NCBI GenBank assembly: GCA_964615095.1 | Contig: CAZTPX010000013.1 | Coordinates: 44,498-108,497 of the forward strand | Length of the DNA: 64,000 nucleotides | Source: JANXQG01 sp964615095 | Lineage (GTDB): Bacteria > Planctomycetota > Planctomycetia > Pirellulales > Thermoguttaceae | Direction: 5' to 3' | In this document: piece after piece, positions 25,521 through 34,921 of the stretch | Position numbering within the stretch: position 1 is the first letter of the stretch | How the letters are laid out: every line of letters begins with the position of its first letter | Program-made: the position numbers and the translations under genes | Notes under the pieces: generated by a model | The model's input: the letters and a program-made list of their open reading frames with translations, nothing else | Told to the model about the DNA's origin: nothing | The model's database searches: none

Positions 25521-26174
25521 ATGTCCGAATCGCTTCTCCCGCAACGTTTTCCCTTCCGTTTTTCGGCCCCCTGCCAATATCGTCACCCGCTCTGGAAAGC
25601 CAGTGGCGCGGGATTGGACGAGAAATACCGCCTGGTTAACCTGGCCGAGTTGGACGATCAGCCGGCGATTGCCGCGGTTTCGGCGGCGTGGAGCGAGGCG
25701 GGACTGGTGTTTGCCGTGTCGGTCAGCGGGAAGAAGCAGCCGGTATGGTGCCGCGGCTCGCGTCCGGAGGACAGCGACGGCCTGCAACTCTGGATCGATA
25801 CTCGCGACGTACACAACGTACACCGCGCCAGCCGCTTCTGCCACCGCTTTATTTTCCTGCCCAGCGGTGGGGGAAGAAAGCTCGACGAGGCCTTCGGCCA
25901 GGCCCTGCCGATCAACCGCGCCCGCGAGCCGGCCCGGCCAGTGGCCGCCGGGCTCTTGCAGGCCCGCTGCCAGACGCGGGCCGACGGTTATCGCTTGGAG
26001 TGTTTTGCGCCCGCCGAGGCGATGATGGGCTACGAGCCGGCCGAGCACCCCCGGCTGGGGTTCACTTACGCCGTGATCGATCGCGAATTGGGCGAGCAGA
26101 CCTTCAGCGTCGGCCACCCCATGCCCTACGACGAGGATCCCAGTCTGTGGGCCACCTTGGAACTGGTGCGGTAG
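25521..26174 (+). CDS. DOMON/CBM9-like domain protein
   Basis: 217 residues of mostly beta structure. SDGLQLWIDTRDVHNVHRAS and the following aromatic FCHRFIFLP match the carbohydrate-binding family 9-like (DOMON-type) domain common in planctomycetes. AEHPRLGFTYAVIDRELGEQ is the terminal strand set. There is no signal peptide and no catalytic domain, so its location and ligand are open. It runs in the same direction as the small membrane protein 63 nt downstream and may be co-transcribed with it. Confidence 0.7.
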   Translation: MSESLLPQRFPFRFSAPCQYRHPLWKASGAGLDEKYRLVNLAELDDQPAIAAVSAAWSEAGLVFAVSVSGKKQPVWCRGSRPEDSDGLQLWIDTRDVHNVHRASRFCHRFIFLPSGGGRKLDEAFGQALPINRAREPARPVAAGLLQARCQTRADGYRLECFAPAEAMMGYEPAEHPRLGFTYAVIDRELGEQTFSVGHPMPYDEDPSLWATLELVR

Positions 26175-26237
26175 GTTCCTTTCTTCGCGGTTTTTCGTTA
26201 CAATAGAGGGGTAACCTCGACCCAGGTGAGTTTTGCC

Positions 26238-26501
26238 ATGAATCGCACACTACATGTTCTGCAAGTCTTCGTTTCGCTCGTTATGTCAGCGGCCATCTGG
26301 CTGATCGCCGCCGCGCCGGCCCTGGCGGCCGATCCCCCGGCCAAGCCGGCCGAGGGCGGCTTAACCGATTACATGCTGTCGTACCTGGTCGTTGTCCTGG
26401 CGATCGTGCTGGGGTTGTTGGTTGTGGCCAAGACAAGCACCCGCCGCGATCGCGACCGGCCCGCCGGATACGTCGAAAAGAACATCATGGCCGAGGACTG
26501 A
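26238..26501 (+). CDS. Small single-pass membrane protein
   Basis: 87 residues: an N-terminal signal-like segment (VFVSLVMSAAIWLIAAAPALAA), a short proline-rich linker, one membrane helix (MLSYLVVVLAIVLGLLVVA) and a basic tail (STRRDRDRP). Start ATG 26238 is preferred over the 4-codon longer one because GGTGAG lies 7-8 nt upstream. Short leader-plus-anchor proteins of this type recur in planctomycetes; the role is unknown. Its last 17 nt overlap the convergent glycosidase gene. Confidence 0.65.
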   Translation: MNRTLHVLQVFVSLVMSAAIWLIAAAPALAADPPAKPAEGGLTDYMLSYLVVVLAIVLGLLVVAKTSTRRDRDRPAGYVEKNIMAED

Positions 26502-27951
26502 CAAGCGGCCGCACGTAAAGGAGCATAACCGCCGGTGCGGGCAACTCGTGCATGATCGAGACGTGCGGGCCGCTGGCCGTTCGCTTGCCCATCGATTCCA
26601 AGTTGCGAGTGTCATCCAGCACTAGGATTTCGTACTCGCTTGCTCCCTTCCACGGAAGGTTGTCGCAGATCAGTTCGATCCGCCCCAGGGAACCGCGATA
26701 ATTACTGATTATGACGGCCAACTCGCGGCCGTCGGACGATAGGCCGGCCAGGGTCGCGATTTGCCCGGGTGTGCCGCCTCCCTGTACCGTCAAACGCGCG
26801 GGATGATCGACCAACGCCTTGAATGCCTGGAACGCATAGTAGGTTTTCTTGGGCACGCCGAACTGGTTGAACAGTCCCCACGCGCCCGTGTCGCCGGTGT
26901 AGAAATTGGCCATGTTCAGCGGAGCATCTTGCAGGCCCAGGAGCACGCAGGCCGCGAAGGCCGCGCCGCGCTCGTTGCCGGCCTCCTCGAACCACTTCTG
27001 CAAACGCGGGCCGTCGCGGCTGAGCATCGGTCCCCAGTCGTCGCCAGGCAGGTAGTTCCACTCGTCCAAGTGGATCTCTGCCTTTTGAAATCCGTACTCG
27101 TCGAGCATGCGCCTCAGGCCGATCGTGCCGCGCACGGGGGCAGTCGGGTCCGACGTATACATGTGCCAGGAAAGGAAGTCCAAGGGCAGCGACTCCTTAC
27201 GGCAATACTCCAAGAACCCGCGGAGATACGGGGTGGGAGTGAGCCGCTCACCGTCCAACCGCCCCAAGCCCGCTGCGGCCGGCCCGCCCACCATCAGTTT
27301 CGGAAATCGCGCCTTGATCTTGCGGGCTGCGACAGCGTAGAGCCGGTAGTAGTCCGCCGCGGTTGCGTCCCACTGGGGCGGACCGATCTCCGACTCGTTC
27401 CAGATCTCGAAATAGCGGAGGTCATGGTGGAACCCGTCGGCCCAGCCCTCGTTGTAATGGCGGATGATCCCTAGGCAAATCGAGCTCCAGCGATCGAAGT
27501 CGGCCGGCTTGTGAACATAGTACTTGCGCGGTGTGTGTTCGATGCTCTCGCCCAGGCGGAACATCACCTTCGAACCGGTCGCCAGAATCGATTTCAAATA
27601 GTCGTCGGTGGGGGCAAAACGATAGTTGGCGGGCAACTGGGGGTCGGCAAGGAAGTCGGGAAAAATAGCATGGATGTCCACCACGTCGCGGGCGGGCCAG
27701 TTGGCATCGTGGATACGCGTTGAGGGGATGCCGAGGCTGCGATGGTACGAAGAAAGATCGACAATGCTGCCATAACAGATCGGACCGCCATTGATACCGT
27801 GGATTGGCCGCACTGTGCCGATCTTTCGGCTAGCATCAATGCGTACGGTTGTCGCGGCCGGGCAACTGGCCGCGAAAAGCAGCAGGCCGACCGCCCACGC
27901 GCAGCACGCCCATCTAGGTCGCGCGGATGAATACGATACGAATATTCGCAT
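26485..27951 (-). CDS. Secreted GH39-like glycosidase (beta-xylosidase type)
   Basis: About 488 residues with a signal peptide (CCAWAVGLLLFAASCPAA) and a GH39-like clan A barrel. YFEIWNESEIGPPQW carries the acid/base glutamate and AEIHLDEWNYLPG the nucleophile glutamate; both are present. A C-terminal beta-sandwich follows (ELAVIISNYRG). Start ATG 27949-27951 is chosen for the leader; the frame runs 60 nt further up. Xylosidase or iduronidase-type activity is possible, with the substrate unproven. It overlaps the preceding convergent gene at the 3' end. Confidence 0.85.
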   Translation of the reverse strand: MRIFVSYSSARPRWACCAWAVGLLLFAASCPAATTVRIDASRKIGTVRPIHGINGGPICYGSIVDLSSYHRSLGIPSTRIHDANWPARDVVDIHAIFPDFLADPQLPANYRFAPTDDYLKSILATGSKVMFRLGESIEHTPRKYYVHKPADFDRWSSICLGIIRHYNEGWADGFHHDLRYFEIWNESEIGPPQWDATAADYYRLYAVAARKIKARFPKLMVGGPAAAGLGRLDGERLTPTPYLRGFLEYCRKESLPLDFLSWHMYTSDPTAPVRGTIGLRRMLDEYGFQKAEIHLDEWNYLPGDDWGPMLSRDGPRLQKWFEEAGNERGAAFAACVLLGLQDAPLNMANFYTGDTGAWGLFNQFGVPKKTYYAFQAFKALVDHPARLTVQGGGTPGQIATLAGLSSDGRELAVIISNYRGSLGRIELICDNLPWKGASEYEILVLDDTRNLESMGKRTASGPHVSIMHELPAPAVMLLYVRPLVSPRP

Positions 27952-28297
27952 GGCGGTCGCCCTTTCGGGAAGGATTAACATAAAATAGGCAAGCCAGCAA
28001 GATTTTATCACTTATTCCGGTTGTGCGGGTAGGGGTATGTCAAACTTTTCCGACTAGGCATGCTGTGCGTTAAGTTCCACTTACAACGATTCCGATGACA
28101 TTTCTGCCTGTACTGCCTGTATCGGTTGTAGCAGTTTCAACGGCTGCTCAGGCCGCAAGTCTTGCCGGTTCCAGCGAGCCAATCGTTGTAACCGCGGGGC
28201 GAAATCCCAGTTTTCGCCGATTTGCACCGTGCCGTGGCCCAACGAGGGGCGACAGGACATTAGGCAAAGCGAACTAAAACTCTTAGGGGGGTTTGTC
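27952..28297. other. Divergent promoter region
   Basis: About 345 bases between the divergent GH39-like and outer-membrane barrel genes. It contains short AT-rich patches suitable for promoters but no clear motif, gene or hairpin. Confidence 0.4.
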
Positions 28298-29647
28298 ATG
28301 CGATTTCTAATTTATCTTTCGGCCACCGCACTGCTGGTGGCCATGGGGCTCGGAGGGACGATGGTCGCTAGGGCGGCCGACCGCGATGTACGGTCCCAAA
28401 TCATGGGCCGTCAGAAAATCCGCGAGGAGTTGTCGGCGGCCTTGGCAAAAGGCTATTTGACGCGGATGGACCAGTACCACATTTTGTTGGACGCCAAGGA
28501 AGTGCTCTCGCCCGATGATCTGCACGGCTTGGAACAGACGCTCAATCGCATCGCCACGCGGCAGTCGAGTGCGCGAGCGGCTGCCACGGCAGTGCCAAGC
28601 ACGATCCCGGCATCGCCAAACGCCGCCGATGCCCGCGATACCGTTACGACTTCGAAATACGAGGTGCCGCAAGGTGAAGAAGTCCCCATGGGCAACGGAC
28701 CTCGGCCCACGAGGGCCAAAATTCCCAGCGACGGCCCAACGCTGGAAGAGATCCCGCCGGGCAGCGGCACGCCCGCCATGCAATCCGATGGCGGCGATTC
28801 CGACGCGTACGGCTGCGATCCGGAAGGCTGCGATCCGGAAGAGTTCCACTTGTTTGGCCGCCACTGGATCGACATCGAGCTTTTCTCGTCGGTCGATGCC
28901 TTCAAAGGCCCGCTGGACATCAACGATTCCAACGGCAATTTCGGCGCGCGGCTGGGGGTCAACGGGGCAGTGCCGCTCCTTCCCCGCCTAGGAATAGGTA
29001 TGCAGGCCGGAACAGCCGTCGTTTTAAGCAACCTGGAAGGCACGCCTCTTCCATTTCCCAATTCCACGCTTCGCGATCAGCTTTTTACTACTGTCGGCAT
29101 GTTCCAACGGTTCAATCGCGAAGATACAGCTTTCACCTGGGGGTTTGCCTACGACTGGCTATTCGATGATTACTACTCCAACTTCCATTTCGGCCAATGG
29201 CGCGTAAAAGCGGCGTACGAATTCAGCCCTTGCAATGAGTTCGGCCTCGAGGCCTCGTTGCCCGAACAAAACTCATGGGGCAATCTTCCCTTCCTCGGCG
29301 ATCTGGAATTCGCGCCCATCACGCAAGGCAGCCTGTACTGGAAGCACACGTGGTGCAACGAGGCCTCGTTGACCGCCCGCTTTGGCATGGCCGAACGGCC
29401 CGGCTTGTTCCTTTTCGCCGCCGAAAGCCGGGTACCGCTGACCAAGAACTTAGCATTGACAAGCGAGTTTACCTACATCATGCCCAATTCGGGGGCCGGC
29501 TTTGCCGGCCAAACCGAGGAGATATGGAACGTCTCGGTGGGCCTTGAACTGGTACTGGGCGGTTTTGGCCACGGTTGCGCAAATCGTTTCCAGCCGTTCC
29601 TGCCGGTGGCCAACAATGGATCATTCGCTATCCGGCAAGTACAGTAG
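28298..29647 (+). CDS. Planctomycete outer-membrane beta-barrel protein (DUF6666-like)
   Basis: 449 residues: signal peptide (LIYLSATALLVAMGLGGTMVARA), a helical and low-complexity linker, a repeated CDPEGCDPEE patch, then a barrel-type beta region from about residue 190. Alternating aromatic strands such as WIDIELFSSVDAFKG, TAFTWGFAYDWLF and LALTSEFTYIMPNS fit an outer-membrane pore. The resemblance is to planctomycete barrel families; no enzyme motif is seen. AGGGGGG lies 6 nt before the ATG. Monocistronic, with a weak terminator 60 nt beyond. Confidence 0.7.
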   Translation: MRFLIYLSATALLVAMGLGGTMVARAADRDVRSQIMGRQKIREELSAALAKGYLTRMDQYHILLDAKEVLSPDDLHGLEQTLNRIATRQSSARAAATAVPSTIPASPNAADARDTVTTSKYEVPQGEEVPMGNGPRPTRAKIPSDGPTLEEIPPGSGTPAMQSDGGDSDAYGCDPEGCDPEEFHLFGRHWIDIELFSSVDAFKGPLDINDSNGNFGARLGVNGAVPLLPRLGIGMQAGTAVVLSNLEGTPLPFPNSTLRDQLFTTVGMFQRFNREDTAFTWGFAYDWLFDDYYSNFHFGQWRVKAAYEFSPCNEFGLEASLPEQNSWGNLPFLGDLEFAPITQGSLYWKHTWCNEASLTARFGMAERPGLFLFAAESRVPLTKNLALTSEFTYIMPNSGAGFAGQTEEIWNVSVGLELVLGGFGHGCANRFQPFLPVANNGSFAIRQVQ

Positions 29648-29706
29648 AATTTATTGCAGAAATCTGGTATATTTGCATCATCCCTAAGAGTGGAGAGGAC
29701 CGCTGT

Positions 29707-29730
29707 CGAAGCGTTCCTCTTCGCTTTTTT
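29707..29730 (+). terminator. Weak terminator-like hairpin after the barrel gene
   Basis: CGAAG/CTTCG stem, 7-nt loop, then C and six T residues. It would end the barrel transcript just ahead of the methyltransferase gene. The short stem keeps confidence low. Confidence 0.4.
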
Positions 29731-29761
29731 ACAACGAATTCCCACCTTTTGGGACATCATC

Positions 29762-30406
29762 ATGGCGAATCGAATGGCCGATTGCCGGCTCTTCCTCAGC
29801 GAGTTTCGCCGGAACTTTCGCACCACCGGCGCGCTGTTACCCAGCGGGCAGCGCCTTTCGGCGGCACTCGTCCGTTTTATTCGCGAACCAACCGGCCATC
29901 AATCGCGGCGGATACTGGAGGTCGGACCGGGAACCGGCGCGGTGACCCGGCACCTGATCCACGCGATGCAGCCGGCCGATTCCCTCGACCTGGTCGAGCT
30001 GAACCAAAGTTTCGTCGCTTGCCTGAACGACCGTTTTCGTTGTGATCCTGAGTTCCAGCCGGTGGCCCAGCGCTGTCGCGTGCTGCACTGCCCAATTGAA
30101 GATCTGCCGGCTGAAACTACCTACGACGTGATTTTGTCCGGGCTGCCGATGAACAACTTTGCGGTGTGCGAGGTCGAGCACATTCTGGGCATCCTCCGCC
30201 GCTTGGCAAGCCCCGGAGCGACGGTGTCGTTCTTCGAGTACATGGCCATCCGGCGGCTCAAGGCCACCATCAGCGGCAAACAGGAACGGCTGCGGCTCCG
30301 CGGCATCGGACACGTCGTGGGGCAAGTGCTGAAAAACCACGAAGTCCGCCGCGACGCGATCTGGAGGAACATCCCGCCAGCCTGCGTGCATCACCTGCAG
30401 TTCTAA
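29762..30406 (+). CDS. PmtA-like class I methyltransferase (phospholipid N-methyltransferase type)
   Basis: 214 residues. LFLSEFRRNFRTTGALLPSG is the N-terminal region shared with PmtA-type phosphatidylethanolamine N-methyltransferases and KsgA-related enzymes. RILEVGPGTGAVTRHL is the SAM-binding motif, DLVELNQSFVACL the ribose contact and YDVILSGLPMNNF the post-motif. Such enzymes methylate phosphatidylethanolamine toward phosphatidylcholine. With btaA/btaB elsewhere in the window, the cell may make more than one quaternary-amine lipid. ATG 29762 is preferred over the longer frame, which starts in the untranslated region. Its stop overlaps the convergent csrA stop. Confidence 0.7.
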   Translation: MANRMADCRLFLSEFRRNFRTTGALLPSGQRLSAALVRFIREPTGHQSRRILEVGPGTGAVTRHLIHAMQPADSLDLVELNQSFVACLNDRFRCDPEFQPVAQRCRVLHCPIEDLPAETTYDVILSGLPMNNFAVCEVEHILGILRRLASPGATVSFFEYMAIRRLKATISGKQERLRLRGIGHVVGQVLKNHEVRRDAIWRNIPPACVHHLQF

Positions 30407-30591
30407 CCGGCTGACGGCGCCGCTGGGCTTGCCGGCGGGGCATGCGGCGGGAGTTCCCCGCGGCGGACTTGCACCTCCGCCGGGGCTTCGATACCAACCC
30501 GTACCCGGTCGCCATTGACCCGCACGATCGTCAGCACGATTGAATCCCCTACCTGAATGCGTTGGCTTTCTTTCCTCGACAACACCAGCAT
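30403..30591 (-). CDS. csrA: Carbon storage regulator CsrA
   Basis: 62 residues. MLVLSRKESQRIQVGDSIVL and VRVGIEAPAEVQVRRGEL are the diagnostic strands, with the RNA-contact residues near both ends. A short proline/alanine-rich tail (PPHAPPASPAAPSAG) extends beyond the core. The correct start is ATG 30589-30591, which has GGAGG 7 nt upstream; the longer open frame is not coding. CsrA binds GGA-containing hairpins in mRNA leaders and blocks or promotes translation globally. Ends convergently with, and overlaps by 4 nt, the PmtA-like gene. Confidence 0.95.
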   Translation of the reverse strand: MLVLSRKESQRIQVGDSIVLTIVRVNGDRVRVGIEAPAEVQVRRGELPPHAPPASPAAPSAG

Positions 30592-30807
30592 AATGAATCC
30601 TCCGTTATTCTTGCTTTCGAAGCTGTTTCGCTGCTGCGCGCGGTCCGCAATGACGTGCCCGTCTCCGTGAGCAGTTCTTCGGCCCCGTCCAACCGTTCGC
30701 GGCAAAACCGCCGGCACAGAAGCCGCTCTCGCGCTTCCGGCCCCGTTCTGACCCAGCTCCTTAGTGTTTGACTGAATTTCCCCCGCTATATGCGTTCCAT
30801 CCCGTCT

Positions 30808-31107
30808 CTAATTCGCTGCCAGTGACGGGATCTTCGGACTATCGATCAACTGCGTCGTTTGAAACCTCTCTCCGCCCGAACCGTAGAACAGGATCTTGTT
30901 TCGGTCTGTTTCCCAGATGGCCGAGAACTGCGTGGCGCGCGGCCCGTGCAGACAGAAGTAGATCCCGCACGGCTTGTCGCGCCGCCGTAAGATCCGCTCT
31001 GTCATGGGAAACGCGCCTGTCTGAAGTTCATATTGATTGCAGATCGTCGTATTGACGTAGTCCCGAAGATCTTCCACGTTGTTGATCTGTTGAAGACAAG
31101 TCAACAT
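30808..31107 (-). CDS. Small conserved hypothetical protein
   Basis: 99 residues without a signal peptide. The central part (MTERILRRRDKPCGIYFCLH, RATQFSAIWETDRNKILFYG, GERFQTTQL) forms a compact beta-strand-rich domain that looks like a conserved planctomycete family by eye. No enzyme motif is visible. It lies upstream of csrA in the same direction, 216 nt away, but is probably a separate transcript. Real by composition; function not known. Confidence 0.6.
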   Translation of the reverse strand: MLTCLQQINNVEDLRDYVNTTICNQYELQTGAFPMTERILRRRDKPCGIYFCLHGPRATQFSAIWETDRNKILFYGSGGERFQTTQLIDSPKIPSLAAN

Positions 31108-31424
31108 TTCTGGATTACTACTCCTATGAAAGCGCAGACTCGACCGCCTGTCGTGGTCTGCGCAGAAAAGGCAAGATAGGATAAATGCCGCCAGTCTAAG
31201 CTATCGGCAAATTGGGAACGAGAGTTCGCAAAGCTCTAACGCAGTTTTCACCGTGTCTGCCGACTACTAAGATGATTGCTTGCCATCCATAGTACTTGTT
31301 AGACAAGGAGATATGGCAACTGCTACGATCAGCCGAGCGCGACTAGTAATATTTTATTCAAGTTATCGCCTAGACTGCACAAGCGTAAGAGCCGGTCCAG
31401 TCTATCCATTTTACGGCAGATCTG
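31108..31424. other. Intergenic region
   Basis: About 315 bases, less GC-rich than its surroundings, with no gene, repeat or clear promoter recognised. Confidence 0.4.
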
Positions 31425-32564
31425 TTACACAACCTGCGAACAGGCAATGTCCTGTTCGCCGCGAAGCCGATGACGCAACCAACGATTCCACCGTAGCAGT
31501 TGTGCCCGAAGGACCAAGGCGGGAAAGAAGGTGAAGCGATAACTCGTCCGCACACTCGTTCGCCAATCCTCCTTGATGTCGTGGCTACCCGTGCCCAGAT
31601 CGTAGCAGCGATCACCGCGACGATGGCCGTCTTCGAGCATCAGTTTCTGCAAGATCATGCCCGGTCGCAGGTGCTTGAAACGGGGATCGAAACCGCGGCG
31701 CAACCCGTAAACGACACCTTGCCAGTGGTAGTTGTACATAAACGCGGCCGGTTCGCTGTCATAACAGAGCAGGTTGAGGTCGACGGCGCCAAGCCGCGCG
31801 GCGGCCAAGTGTGCATCGTGGAAGAACGATCTGACTTCCTCATGGCAAAGATTCGTCCGGTCGCCCAGTTCGCCCTGCCAACTCCGCTGGGCAAGCGTGA
31901 CGCACGCTTCATAAAGATCCCAGCGCGGATCGAGTTGGCCCTCGCCAGCCGCAGCAGGTCGAAAACGAATGAACTCGAATTCGCCCTGCTCCCCCATGCG
32001 CCGCTCGAGGCGATCGACGTTCTTGCGGAACTTCGAATCGCGGCCGCGCCAGTAGTCCGACCAGCTCTCGGGCAACTCGACCAGCGAAGTCCGGTCCCAC
32101 TTTTGTCCGCAGGGATGGAAGCCGGTCTGGACCATGGCGCGCTCGGTACGGCCAAGATCCGCGTAGTCGGCGTCCACCCAGCGAAGATCGAGCACGTCCC
32201 AATCGCGGGGCGCCTGTCGCACGTACCGCAGTCCGGCAACGAGCGTCGTGGACGGATCCGGGCCGATCGGACTGTAGAAGTTCGCCCAATCGTGCAGGGG
32301 ATAAGTCAACGTGCGGAGGCGGCCGACGCGCGTCGATTCCGTCCGTACTACCAGCGGCAGAATACCGACTGGCTGCCGGCCTTCGGTCACCACGAGGACG
32401 CGAAGTTGCTGCCCTTGGGCACAGTGCTTCCAGTAGCATTCCAGCCAGTCCAGCGAGTGGAAGAAGCTGGCCCCCGATGTCTTGTGGATTAACGATTGCC
32501 ATGCAGGGCGGAACTCCTGCAGATCTTCGATCTGGTTGATTTGGCGGACTTCGATCATGGGCAA
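31425..32564 (-). CDS. GNAT-superfamily acyltransferase, BioF2-like / FemAB-CelD type
   Basis: 379 residues with the two-lobed acyltransferase architecture. N-terminal SGASFFHSLDWLECYWKHC and EGRQPVGILPLVVR, then SKFRKNVDRLERRM and, in the second lobe, EPAAFMYNYHWQGVVYGLRR followed by YDLGTGSHDIKEDW. These match BioF2-like (CelD/FemAB) proteins, which transfer acyl or aminoacyl groups in exopolysaccharide or envelope synthesis. Start could be the first ATG or the one two codons later. Monocistronic, divergent from the moxR operon. Substrate not inferable. Confidence 0.85.
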   Translation of the reverse strand: MPMIEVRQINQIEDLQEFRPAWQSLIHKTSGASFFHSLDWLECYWKHCAQGQQLRVLVVTEGRQPVGILPLVVRTESTRVGRLRTLTYPLHDWANFYSPIGPDPSTTLVAGLRYVRQAPRDWDVLDLRWVDADYADLGRTERAMVQTGFHPCGQKWDRTSLVELPESWSDYWRGRDSKFRKNVDRLERRMGEQGEFEFIRFRPAAAGEGQLDPRWDLYEACVTLAQRSWQGELGDRTNLCHEEVRSFFHDAHLAAARLGAVDLNLLCYDSEPAAFMYNYHWQGVVYGLRRGFDPRFKHLRPGMILQKLMLEDGHRRGDRCYDLGTGSHDIKEDWRTSVRTSYRFTFFPALVLRAQLLRWNRWLRHRLRGEQDIACSQVV

Positions 32565-32777
32565 TCCGAATTCGAGTGATGTTCGCTACGATGCTACGAC
32601 AAGTCTACTTCCGAAAAACTCCCCTTGGGCTTAGCACCCGCGTGTTTGCGGGTCATGTTGCTCTTCCCCCACAATTGAGGCGAAAAAACAACACCGGGCC
32701 ACTCGCCATATGGCCCGCCAGCAATTAGAATGTGGTGAGGATGGTCAACCATCCACGGAAACCGGAACAGATCCTTC

Positions 32778-33716
32778 ATGAATGCAACAGAACCGCTCAT
32801 CGGCAAACTGCGTGACAACATCAGCCGCGTGGTTTTGGGCCAGAACGAGGTCGTCAGGCTTACGGTTGTGGCCCTTTTGGCGGGCGAGCACATCCTCCTG
32901 GAAGATGTTCCGGGCGTGGGAAAAACGCTGGTGGGCAAGGCGGTTGCCCGCAGCCTGGCCAGCGAATTCCGTCGCATTCAGTTCACGCCCGACTTGCTGC
33001 CGGGCGACATTACGGGCAGCAGCATTTACAGCGCCGAGTCGCGGCAGTTCGCGTTCAGCCCGGGGCCGATCTTCGCCAACGTCGTCCTGGCCGACGAAAT
33101 CAACCGGGCCACGCCGCGAACGCAAAGCGCACTGTTGGAGGCCATGAGCGAACGGCAGGTTTCAGTCGACGGCGTGACGCAGCCGCTTCCCCGGCCCTTT
33201 ATGGTCATCGCCACGCAGAACCCCGTCGAGTTCGAGGGCACCTATCCCTTGCCGGAAAGCCAACTTGACCGATTTCTTCTGCGAATTCCCATGGGTTATC
33301 CGTCGCGGGAGGTCGAACTGCAAGTCCTGACCAGCCATCGGAAAGGCGAACCGGTCGATTCTCTTTCCGCGGCGCTCGACGGCCGACAGATCGTGGAACT
33401 CCAGGAGGCGGTCCGCGCGGTCGAGGTGGACGCGGCCTTGAACGGCTACTTGCTGGATATCGTTCTGGCGACGCGGAGGTGCGAGGAGTTGCACGTGGGG
33501 GCCAGCACTCGCGGGGCGCTGGCCCTGTACCGTGCGGCCCAATCGGCGGCCTTGATCGCCGGACGCACCTACGTGGTGCCCGACGATATCAAGACCCTGG
33601 CTGTTCCGGTGCTGGCCCATCGCGTGATTCCCAAGGGCTATCTCCACGGCGGCCAGCGGCAGGCGGTCGAGTCGCTTGTCGAGCGGTTGGTGGAGGAAGT
33701 ACACGTGCCAGGGTAG
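32778..33716 (+). CDS. MoxR-family AAA+ ATPase
   Basis: 312 residues. Walker A is EDVPGVGKTLVGKA; Walker B and sensor are NVVLADEINRATPRTQSALLE and FMVIATQNPVEFEGTYPLPE; LDRFLLRIPMGYP completes the family signature. MoxR ATPases act as chaperones that assemble or activate partner proteins, usually with a DUF58 protein, as here. First gene of a four-gene operon: DUF58 starts 9 nt after its stop. A perfect GGATGGT/ACCATCC hairpin sits about 25 nt ahead of the ATG in the leader. Confidence 0.95.
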   Translation: MNATEPLIGKLRDNISRVVLGQNEVVRLTVVALLAGEHILLEDVPGVGKTLVGKAVARSLASEFRRIQFTPDLLPGDITGSSIYSAESRQFAFSPGPIFANVVLADEINRATPRTQSALLEAMSERQVSVDGVTQPLPRPFMVIATQNPVEFEGTYPLPESQLDRFLLRIPMGYPSREVELQVLTSHRKGEPVDSLSAALDGRQIVELQEAVRAVEVDAALNGYLLDIVLATRRCEELHVGASTRGALALYRAAQSAALIAGRTYVVPDDIKTLAVPVLAHRVIPKGYLHGGQRQAVESLVERLVEEVHVPG

Positions 33717-33725
33717 AGTGAAGAC

Positions 33726-34916
33726 ATGAAGATTCGACGTTCGACCACGATCACGCGCGAAGGCTGGCAGTACTTGCTGATCTTCGCCCTGGTCTTCGGC
33801 GGGGCACTGGTCAACGACGTCAACCTGCTGCTGATCCTCGGCGCCATGCTTGCCGGCCCGCTGCTGCTGAGCCGCCACCTAGCCTTGTTCACGCTCCGCG
33901 GGCTGGTCGTGCAACGGCGTTTGCCGCGGGCGATCTGCGCCGGCGATCTGCTCGTGGTCCACCTGGCAATCTCCAATGTGCGACGGAGGGTGGGAAGTTG
34001 GATCCTGGTCCTGGAAGAACCGATCCGCCGGCTCACGAGCGGACGGGAGAGCAAACGCAACGGGCAGGAAAGCGCAGCCAGCGTCTTGTTTCCGTACATT
34101 CCCGCCCGGCATACGTGCAAGGGCGATTATCGCGGGCGGTTGGCGCAACGCGGCCGCTACCGCCTCGGCCCGCTGCGGGTGTCGACGCGGTTTCCCTTCG
34201 GGTTGTTTCGCTACTCGATGAATTGCGGCACGTCGGCCACCTTGACGGTCTTGCCGCGGTTGGGCCGGCTGACCCAAAGCTGGGACGCCATCCGTCACGA
34301 TTCGTTTGCCGGCGCCCATCGCCGTGAGCAGCGGCCCGGCATCGACGGTGATTTTTACGGCCTGCGGCCCTGGCAGCGGGGCGATAGCCGCCGCTGGATC
34401 CACTGGCGGACTTCAGCCCGGACTGGCGGGGTCATGGTCCGCCAGTTCGAGCAACCACAGAGCCGCGACGCGGCGATCGTGCTGGATCTTTGGCAGCCGC
34501 CCGCACCCGATCCGGCCCAGCGGGAGAACGTCGAATTGGCCGTGAGTTTTGCCGCTACCTTGGCCGCCGAATTGTGCCGCAAGGGCAATAGCGACGTGTT
34601 TCTCGTCGCTGCCGACGAAGAACCGCGGGTCACGGGCGGTCCCGGCTCGGCGGCCCTGCTGCAAGATTTGATGGAGCGGCTGGCCCTGGTCGATGCCCAG
34701 TCGCGCGATCGCGTGCCGGAGTTGCTGCAGGCGGCCGCCGGCCAGATCGAACCGGGCACCGAGATCATTCTCGTGAGCACGCGGCCCGTCGATTTGTCGC
34801 AAGCGGAGTATGCGGGCAAGTTGCCGAGCGACATTGCGCGGCGCATTTCCGGGCGAGGCCTGCGTGTGATCGACACCTCGAACGCTAGCCTGGCCCGTTT
34901 TTTCAAAGCGGAATAA
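33726..34916 (+). CDS. DUF58 domain membrane protein
   Basis: 396 residues. Two membrane helices near the N-terminus (WQYLLIFALVFGGALVNDVN, LLLILGAMLAGPLLL) precede a beta domain with RYRLGPLRVSTRFPFGLFR. The DUF58 core follows: GDFYGLRPWQRGDSRRWIHW, then a von-Willebrand-like fold beginning AAIVLDLW. DUF58 proteins form the envelope partner of MoxR ATPases. It lies between moxR and the transglutaminase, with 9 and 5 nt gaps, so translation is probably coupled. Confidence 0.93.
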   Translation: MKIRRSTTITREGWQYLLIFALVFGGALVNDVNLLLILGAMLAGPLLLSRHLALFTLRGLVVQRRLPRAICAGDLLVVHLAISNVRRRVGSWILVLEEPIRRLTSGRESKRNGQESAASVLFPYIPARHTCKGDYRGRLAQRGRYRLGPLRVSTRFPFGLFRYSMNCGTSATLTVLPRLGRLTQSWDAIRHDSFAGAHRREQRPGIDGDFYGLRPWQRGDSRRWIHWRTSARTGGVMVRQFEQPQSRDAAIVLDLWQPPAPDPAQRENVELAVSFAATLAAELCRKGNSDVFLVAADEEPRVTGGPGSAALLQDLMERLALVDAQSRDRVPELLQAAAGQIEPGTEIILVSTRPVDLSQAEYAGKLPSDIARRISGRGLRVIDTSNASLARFFKAE

Positions 34917-34921
34917 TCCCC